Shown: positions 58,922-64,000 of the stretch, one piece after another
How positions within the stretch are numbered: position 1 is the stretch's first letter
Layout: each line of letters opens with the position of its first letter
Assembly: GCF_001889305.1 (NCBI RefSeq)
Contig: NZ_CP013074.1
Location: 744,001-808,000, forward strand
Length of the DNA: 64,000 nucleotides
From: Dehalococcoides mccartyi
GTDB lineage: Bacteria; Chloroflexota; Dehalococcoidia; Dehalococcoidales; Dehalococcoidaceae
Direction of reading: 5' to 3'
Notes under the pieces: generated by a model
What the model was told of the DNA's origin: nothing
The model's input: the letters and a program-made list of their open reading frames with translations, nothing else
Database searches by the model: none
Program-made: the position numbers and the translations under genes

Positions 58922-60523
58922 TTACTGTTTCTTGCAGTTTTTACATTTCTTGGTAATCAGCCAGTATTCAAAGCTGTCTGACAAAGCTAGCCAGCTGGCT
59001 TCGATGATATTTGGGCTGGCACCTACCGTATGCCAGGTACTTTCACCATCAGTAGATTCAATCAGCACCCTCACCAAAGCATCTGTACCGCTGGTCTGCT
59101 CCAGTATACGCACCTTGTAGTCTGAAAGATGGACGGAAGAAAGCTCAGGGTAAAACTGGCAAAGACCCTTACGCAAAGCAGCATCAAGTGCGTTTATGGG
59201 GCCATTGCCTTCGGCTACCGTATGCATAACTTCGCCGTCTACCCTCACTTTTACTATACCTTCGGCCATCATTTCGTCTTGGCTGCGCATAGCTGAGGGG
59301 CGGCGCTGTTTTTCCACTACTACCATGAAGTCTATAAGCTCAAACGGGGCTGCATAACCCATTTGGGTGCGGTTTACCAGCAAATCAAAAGAAGCCTCTG
59401 CATTTTCATACTGAAAACCCAGGCTTTCCATTCTCTTGACCTGCTGAAGCAGGTCTTTGACTTCTTTTGAGTCAGGCGTCAGATTTATGCCAATAGCTTT
59501 TGCTCTTTGGACAATATTTGACCTGCCTGCAAGTTCCGATACCAGCAGACGCTGATGGTTACCCACCAGTTCCGGTTCTATATGCTGATAGCTGCCTGAC
59601 CATTTGCTGAGGCCGCTGACATGCAGGCCTGCTTTGTGGGAAAAGGCGCTGGCACCCACATACGGCAAAAACGGTTCGGAAACCAGATTTGCCAGTTCGC
59701 TTATATAATGGGAAGTTTCAGTTAGTAGTTTCAGTTGGCTGTCGGTTATGCAGTCTATACTCATTTTTAACTTCAAGATAGGTATGATGGAACATAAATT
59801 AGCATTGCCGCACCGTTCGCCAAAACCGTTTATCGTACCCTGAATCTGGCTGGCACCGGCTTTGAGAGCGGCTATGCTGTTAGCTACGGCCATTTCTGTA
59901 TCATTATGAGAGTGAATACCTACGCAAATATTTACCGACTTGGTTACCGCTTCTACGGCTTTGGCTATTTCTTCGGGCAGACTGCCTCCATTGGTATCGC
60001 AAAGCACCACGCCCTCAGCTCCGGCCTTTTCCGCCGCCTGCAAAACCTGTATGGAATATTCGGGGTTGTCTTTGTAGCCGTCAAAAAAGTGTTCAGCATC
60101 CAGAAATACCTTTATGCATTTTGAACGCAGGTATTCAATGGAATCAGTAATCATGGACAGATTTTCTTCCAGAGTGGTTTCCAGCACTTGGGTCACCTGT
60201 CTGGCTGAACTCTTACCGACTAATGTAACATATTCCGTACCTGCCTCAACCAGTTGCTTCAGAGTTGCATCTGCTTCGGCTTTAACTTTGGGGCGGCGGG
60301 TAGACCCAAAAGCAACCATTTTGGCATTTTTCAGTTTAAGTGACCGTGCTTGAGTAAAAAACTCGCTGTCTTTGGGGTTTGAGCCCGGCCAGCCGCCCTC
60401 AATATAGTGTATACCCAGTTCATCCAGTTTTTGGGCAATCTTAAGCTTGTCCGCTACCGTAAAGGAAATTCCTTCACGCTGAGAACCGTCTCTTAGAGTA
60501 GTATCGTATAATTTTACCTGCAC
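58922..60523 (-). CDS. cimA: (R)-citramalate synthase / LeuA-like
   Basis: 533 residues. DTTLRDGSQREGISFTVADK, HSHNDTEMAVANSIAALKAG, NGFGERCGNANLCSIIPILK: the DRE-TIM metallolyase core, with a C-terminal regulatory domain like LeuA. The DGSQREG variant and position after leuB suggest citramalate synthase (acetyl-CoA plus pyruvate), first step of isoleucine synthesis in organisms without threonine deaminase. Confidence 0.82.
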   Translation of the reverse strand: MQVKLYDTTLRDGSQREGISFTVADKLKIAQKLDELGIHYIEGGWPGSNPKDSEFFTQARSLKLKNAKMVAFGSTRRPKVKAEADATLKQLVEAGTEYVTLVGKSSARQVTQVLETTLEENLSMITDSIEYLRSKCIKVFLDAEHFFDGYKDNPEYSIQVLQAAEKAGAEGVVLCDTNGGSLPEEIAKAVEAVTKSVNICVGIHSHNDTEMAVANSIAALKAGASQIQGTINGFGERCGNANLCSIIPILKLKMSIDCITDSQLKLLTETSHYISELANLVSEPFLPYVGASAFSHKAGLHVSGLSKWSGSYQHIEPELVGNHQRLLVSELAGRSNIVQRAKAIGINLTPDSKEVKDLLQQVKRMESLGFQYENAEASFDLLVNRTQMGYAAPFELIDFMVVVEKQRRPSAMRSQDEMMAEGIVKVRVDGEVMHTVAEGNGPINALDAALRKGLCQFYPELSSVHLSDYKVRILEQTSGTDALVRVLIESTDGESTWHTVGASPNIIEASWLALSDSFEYWLITKKCKNCKKQ

Positions 60524-60529
60524 AGGAGT

Positions 60530-61627
60530 TTAGCCTCCTATCGTTTTAGCTATCTGGCTGCCCATCTCGGCTGTACCGAGCTTGGTGTTGCCCTTTTTAA
60601 ATATATCTATCGTAGCATAACCAGCCGCTAGAACCTTGTCAACCGCCGCCTCGATTTCAGCAGCTTCGGCCTCCAGCCCGCAGGAATAGCGAAGCATCAT
60701 GGCTATGCTTAAAATGGTGGCAATGGGGTTGGCAATATTTTGTTTAGCAATAGTGGGTGCACTGCCGTGAATAGGTTCGTAAAGGCCGAAAGTTTTAGTG
60801 CCTTTTGCCGGTATGCCTGCCAAAGAGGCAGAGGGCAGCATGCCCATAGATCCTGCTAGCATGGAGGCTTCGTCTGTTAAAATATCGCCAAACATATTTT
60901 CAGTCACAATAACATCAAAATATGTGGGTGCAAGTATCAATTTCATGGCACAGGCATCAACCAGTATATGTTCCACTGTTACATCAGGATAATCTTTTGC
61001 TAGTTCTATAACTACCTGCCGCCACAAGCGTGAAGACAGCAGCACATTGGCTTTGTCTACGCTGACCAGTTTCTTTTTGCGGCTTCGTGCCAATTCAAAG
61101 CCAACACGCACAATTCGTTCAATCTCCTTTTCGGAGTAGGTCATGCTGTCAGTAGCTTTGCGGATGCCCGAAGGTGTAGTCCAGCGTTTTTTCGGCTTGG
61201 CAAAATAAACACCACCCGTCAATTCTCGTATAAATATAAAGTCAGTGCTTTTTATTATTTCGGCTTTTACGGGAGCGGAATTTATCAGCGAAGGAGCCAC
61301 CTTGACCGGGCGGATATTGGCAAAAAGACCAAGGCCGCGTCTTAAGGCCAGCAAACCGTCTTCAGGGTGAACCGGCAATTTGGGGTCATCAAAGCGGGGG
61401 TCACCTACGGCTGCCAGTAAAACGGCATCAGACTTTTTGCACATGGCCAGCGTTGTCGGACTGAGTGCCACCCCCTCTTTGTCTATGCAGCAGCCGCCAA
61501 TAAGACCGTACTGATATTCAAAAGTATGTTTGTATTTTTTGGCAACAGCATTAAGCACCTTTAGGCCTTCGGCCATAACTTCCGGGCCTATGCCGTCACC
61601 GGGCAGAACTGTCAGTTTGAAATCCAA
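60530..61627 (-). CDS. leuB: 3-isopropylmalate dehydrogenase
   Basis: 365 residues. LPGDGIGPEVMAEGLKVLNA, RRGLGLFANIRPVKV, FIRELTGGVYF, VTENMFGDILTDEASMLAGS, PIHGSAPTIA are LeuB signatures. NAD-dependent oxidative decarboxylation in leucine synthesis. Seven bases from cimA and directly after leuD, in one operon. Confidence 0.95.
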   Translation of the reverse strand: MDFKLTVLPGDGIGPEVMAEGLKVLNAVAKKYKHTFEYQYGLIGGCCIDKEGVALSPTTLAMCKKSDAVLLAAVGDPRFDDPKLPVHPEDGLLALRRGLGLFANIRPVKVAPSLINSAPVKAEIIKSTDFIFIRELTGGVYFAKPKKRWTTPSGIRKATDSMTYSEKEIERIVRVGFELARSRKKKLVSVDKANVLLSSRLWRQVVIELAKDYPDVTVEHILVDACAMKLILAPTYFDVIVTENMFGDILTDEASMLAGSMGMLPSASLAGIPAKGTKTFGLYEPIHGSAPTIAKQNIANPIATILSIAMMLRYSCGLEAEAAEIEAAVDKVLAAGYATIDIFKKGNTKLGTAEMGSQIAKTIGG

Positions 61628-62128
61628 CTAAACACCTCTTCCGCAAAGTTTTTCACGGGTATATTCTATAAGACCGCCGGCCTTTATAAGGCGGGACATA
61701 AACTCAGGATAGGGTTTGGCGGCAAAGCTTTCACCTGTAGTCAGGTCTTTGATAACGCCGCTTTCCAAATCTATTTCCAGTTCATCGCCACTGTTTATTT
61801 TTTCGGCTGCTTCCGCACTTTCAAGCAATGGCAGGCCTATGTTTATAGCGTTGCGGAAAAATATACGGGCAAAACTGGAGGCTATAACCGCCGAAACCCC
61901 CGAAGCTTTTATGGAAATAGGAGCATGCTCACGTGACGAACCGCAGCCGAAATTGGTGGTGGCTACGATAAAATCACCCGGCTTAACCTTTTTTACAAAG
62001 TCCAAATCTATATCTTCCATACAGTGTTCGGCCAATGCCTTGGGTTCAGATACGTTTAAATAACGGGCAGGAATAATGGCATCCGTATCAACATTTTCAC
62101 CGTATTTATGTACAAATCCTTTTAACAT
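61628..62128 (-). CDS. leuD: 3-isopropylmalate dehydratase small subunit
   Basis: 166 residues. Start at the ATG 62126-62128 after AGGAGA (frame open to 62164). [14 protein letters not shown] and [12 protein letters not shown] are small-subunit motifs. Acts with LeuC; stop directly adjoins leuB. Archaeal-size LeuD. Confidence 0.93.
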   Translation of the reverse strand: MLKGFVHKYGENVDTDAIIPARYLNVSEPKALAEHCMEDIDLDFVKKVKPGDFIVATTNFGCGSSREHAPISIKASGVSAVIASSFARIFFRNAINIGLPLLESAEAAEKINSGDELEIDLESGVIKDLTTGESFAAKPYPEFMSRLIKAGGLIEYTREKLCGRGV

Positions 62129-62199
62129 CTTTTCTCCTAGCTGAATAAAGCCTGTTTTAAACAAGAGCTTCTTCGTATCCCTCTGACAGGGTTAACTAT

Positions 62200-63453
62200 T
62201 TAAATTTCATCGGGATGGGCAATGTACCCCTTGATGGCAGTAGCGGTGGCAACTGCCGGCCCGGCCAGATATACTTCGCTCTTGGGGCTGCCCATACGCC
62301 CTACAAAATTGCGGTTAGTGGTTGCCAGACAGCGTTCACCGGCGGCCAAAATACCCATATGCCCGCCGAGGCAAGGACCGCAGGTGGGAGTGGAAACCGC
62401 AACCCCGGCATTGATAAAGGTTTCAATATAGCCGGCCTTCAGGGCGTCCAGATAGACCTGCTGCGAACCGGGTATAACAATAGTCCGCAAATCAGGGTTA
62501 ACTTTATTCCCTTCAAGTAACTTGGCAGATATGGCCAAGTCTTCCAGCCTGCCGTTAGTGCATGAGCCGATGATAACCTGGTCAACCTTTATTTTACCAA
62601 TCTGGCTGATGGGACGGGCATTTGCCGGTGAATGCGGCAGTGATACCTGCGGCTCAAGTTTGGAAATATCAAAATTATATGTTTTGGCATAAGATGCATC
62701 AGCATCATTATCATAAACCGTGTACTGGCGTTTGGCTCTGGGGGTTACATATTCCAGGGTTTTTTCGTCAACCCTGAAAAGTCCTGCCTTGCCGCCAGCC
62801 TCTATGGCCATATTTGACATGGTAAAGCGGTTTTCCATGGATAGGGCATCAATAGCCTCTCCGCAGAAATACATGGCAGAGTACAAAGCCCCGTCTACCC
62901 CTATTTGCCCTATGGTGTACAAAATCAGGTCTTTGCCGCCAATCCATTTAGGCAGCTTGCCCGAATAGTTAAATTTAATGGTGAGGGGGACTTTCATCCA
63001 AACCTCACCGGTTGCCATGGCGGCGGCTATATCTGTTGAGCCCATGCCGGTAGTAAAAGCGCCAAGTGCCCCGTAAGTGCAGGTGTGCGAATCAGCGCCT
63101 ACCACAATATCCCCCGGCAGTACCAGACCCTGCTCGTGCAGGATTACGTGCTCAACGCCCATTTTGCCGCATTCGAAAAAGAGTATCCCCTGCTCACGGG
63201 CAAATTCACGCACCATTTTTACCTGTTCGGCAGATGCAATGTCTTTGTTGGGTACAAAATGGTCAGGCACAAAAACTATCTTATTGGGATCAAACACCTT
63301 GCTGACCCCAATCTTTTTAAATTCTTTAACGGCTATAGGTGCGGTAATGTCATTAGCCAGTACCAGGTCTACCTTGGCATTTATAAAATCACCCGGGCTG
63401 ACCTGTGTTTTACCGCTGTGGGCGGCCAGTATTTTTTCAACTAAGTTCATCAT
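62200..63453 (-). CDS. leuC: 3-isopropylmalate dehydratase large subunit
   Basis: 417 residues, the shorter archaeal/anaerobe type. GDIVVGADSHTCTYGALGAF, VIIGSCTNGRLEDL and STPTCGPCLGGHMGILAAGE contain the three Fe-S cluster cysteines. Makes 3-isopropylmalate with LeuD. Ribosome site GGAGAGG before the ATG. Confidence 0.95.
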   Translation of the reverse strand: MMNLVEKILAAHSGKTQVSPGDFINAKVDLVLANDITAPIAVKEFKKIGVSKVFDPNKIVFVPDHFVPNKDIASAEQVKMVREFAREQGILFFECGKMGVEHVILHEQGLVLPGDIVVGADSHTCTYGALGAFTTGMGSTDIAAAMATGEVWMKVPLTIKFNYSGKLPKWIGGKDLILYTIGQIGVDGALYSAMYFCGEAIDALSMENRFTMSNMAIEAGGKAGLFRVDEKTLEYVTPRAKRQYTVYDNDADASYAKTYNFDISKLEPQVSLPHSPANARPISQIGKIKVDQVIIGSCTNGRLEDLAISAKLLEGNKVNPDLRTIVIPGSQQVYLDALKAGYIETFINAGVAVSTPTCGPCLGGHMGILAAGERCLATTNRNFVGRMGSPKSEVYLAGPAVATATAIKGYIAHPDEI

Positions 63454-63470
63454 AACCTCTCCAAGAATAT

Positions 63471-63872
63471 CTAACGGAATTTTACCCGGTCAATAAGTAA
63501 TATAAGCAGTATCACACCGGTACTGACGGCGGATAAAAAGTACATACCTGCACCCACCGCCAATCCTATGCCGGCAACAGCCCAGATAGTGGCGGCAGTG
63601 GTTAACCCCTCAACATGTCCCTCTGACTGGCGGAGTATAGCCCCCGCTCCCAGAAAGCCCACCCCGGTAACTATCCCGGCAGCTATCCGGCTGATATCCG
63701 TTTCTGAAAAACCATATATAGATACCAGCGTTATCAGGCAGGAACCCACGCAGATAAGAGTATTGGTGCGCAGCCCGGCTGCCTTGCCCGAGCGTTCCCG
63801 TTCATAACCAATAGCACCGCCCAGTACCACGGCCAGCAGAATGCGAAACAGCATTTCCACTTCTATCGGCAT
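63471..63872 (-). CDS. MgtC/SapB-family membrane protein
   Basis: 133 residues, four hydrophobic segments. LGGAIGYERERSGKAAGLRT, GVGFLGAGAILR and GLTTAATIWAVAGIGLAVG match the MgtC N-terminal domain. Lies between leuA and leuC; its link with leucine synthesis is unclear. Confidence 0.85.
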   Translation of the reverse strand: MPIEVEMLFRILLAVVLGGAIGYERERSGKAAGLRTNTLICVGSCLITLVSIYGFSETDISRIAAGIVTGVGFLGAGAILRQSEGHVEGLTTAATIWAVAGIGLAVGAGMYFLSAVSTGVILLILLIDRVKFR

Positions 63873-63887
63873 GGCATGTCGCTCCTT

Positions 63888-64000
63888 TTAAGATGCGTTC
63901 TTGACCCTGAGCAAACGGTTTAAAGCGTTCATATAAGCCTTGGCACTGGCTACTATTATATCCGTATCTGATCCGCGTCCGGTATATGTTACCCCGTCAC
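63888..64000 (-). CDS. leuA: 2-isopropylmalate synthase, C-terminal end
   Basis: Last 37 residues of a gene that starts beyond the window: [35 protein letters not shown], the LeuA regulatory-domain ending (GRGxDTDIIxASAxAY). First enzyme of leucine synthesis and first in this leftward operon as seen here. Confidence 0.88.
   Translation of the reverse strand, partial: DGVTYTGRGSDTDIIVASAKAYMNALNRLLRVKNAS

Overview
The window looks like chromosome of Dehalococcoides (Chloroflexota, probably D. mccartyi or a close relative). Reasons: the flanks carry compact single-copy biosynthetic genes of the kinds I associate with that group (panC, an archaeal-type thymidylate synthase, archaeal-like SufC/SufB, archease-RtcB, and a leuA-leuC-leuD-leuB-citramalate synthase cluster). 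The species name is inference from gene content; no rRNA or reductive dehalogenase gene is present.

Layout. (1) 1-2614, chromosome: 3' end of panC, a PadR-controlled MFS exporter, and a tRNA operon Phe-Leu-Gln-Asn. (2) 2607-47257, one integrated element of about 44.65 kb inserted at the 3' end of tRNA-Asn. Its ends are a 9-bp direct repeat (2607-2615 and 47249-47257) flanked on the inner sides by a perfect 16-bp inverted repeat (2621-2636 and 47225-47240), the layout expected of a large serine recombinase attP split into attL and attR. The native tRNA-operon terminator now lies just right of attR (47265-47292). (3) 47258-64000, chromosome: FAD oxidoreductase, PAP2-like protein, ABC exporter, SufC/SufB, ABC ATPase, tRNA-Lys, ThyA, two conserved unknowns, archease-RtcB, nitroreductase, and the leu/cim operon read leftward from a partial leuA.

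Inside the element, left to right: integration and immunity (serine recombinase, IrrE-like protein, Xre repressor, divergent promoters, Xre-like activator); a replication block (RDF-like protein, TOPRIM-like primase-helicase, J-domain protein, RuvB-like AAA+ ATPase, small DNA-binding proteins); a 12-kb array of tightly packed rightward genes from 12.9 to 25.3 kb that looks virion- or surface-structure-like (tiny methionine-rich membrane proteins, beta-rich proteins, a membrane-tailed subtilase, holin-like proteins, duplicated phage-like structural genes, a zinc-ribbon tyrosine recombinase, a DUF192-ArdC fusion); a metal-resistance block (Cd/Zn/Pb-type P1B ATPase with ArsR/CadC repressor, Ni/Co-type exporter with CsoR-family repressor); a plasmid-like block (DnaN-like clamp and a cassette-like series of small genes with repeated leader hairpins); and a defence block (type III restriction-modification with a helicase-nuclease, Shedu nuclease, AlbA_2/Schlafen-like pair, RloC-like ATPase).

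Two observations stand out. First, attP lies inside the recombinase gene: joining the ends as in the excised circle fuses the recombinase ORF in frame to the helix-turn-helix ORF stranded at the far right end (46866-47207), giving a predicted 653-residue protein. Integration would therefore swap the recombinase C-terminal DNA-binding module for an 18-residue tail read from the antisense of tRNA-Asn. Second, the 12.9-25.3 kb array has no recognisable terminase, portal, capsid or tail genes, yet at least five of its proteins carry methionine-packed hydrophobic segments. It may encode an undescribed, possibly membrane-associated, particle or surface assembly.
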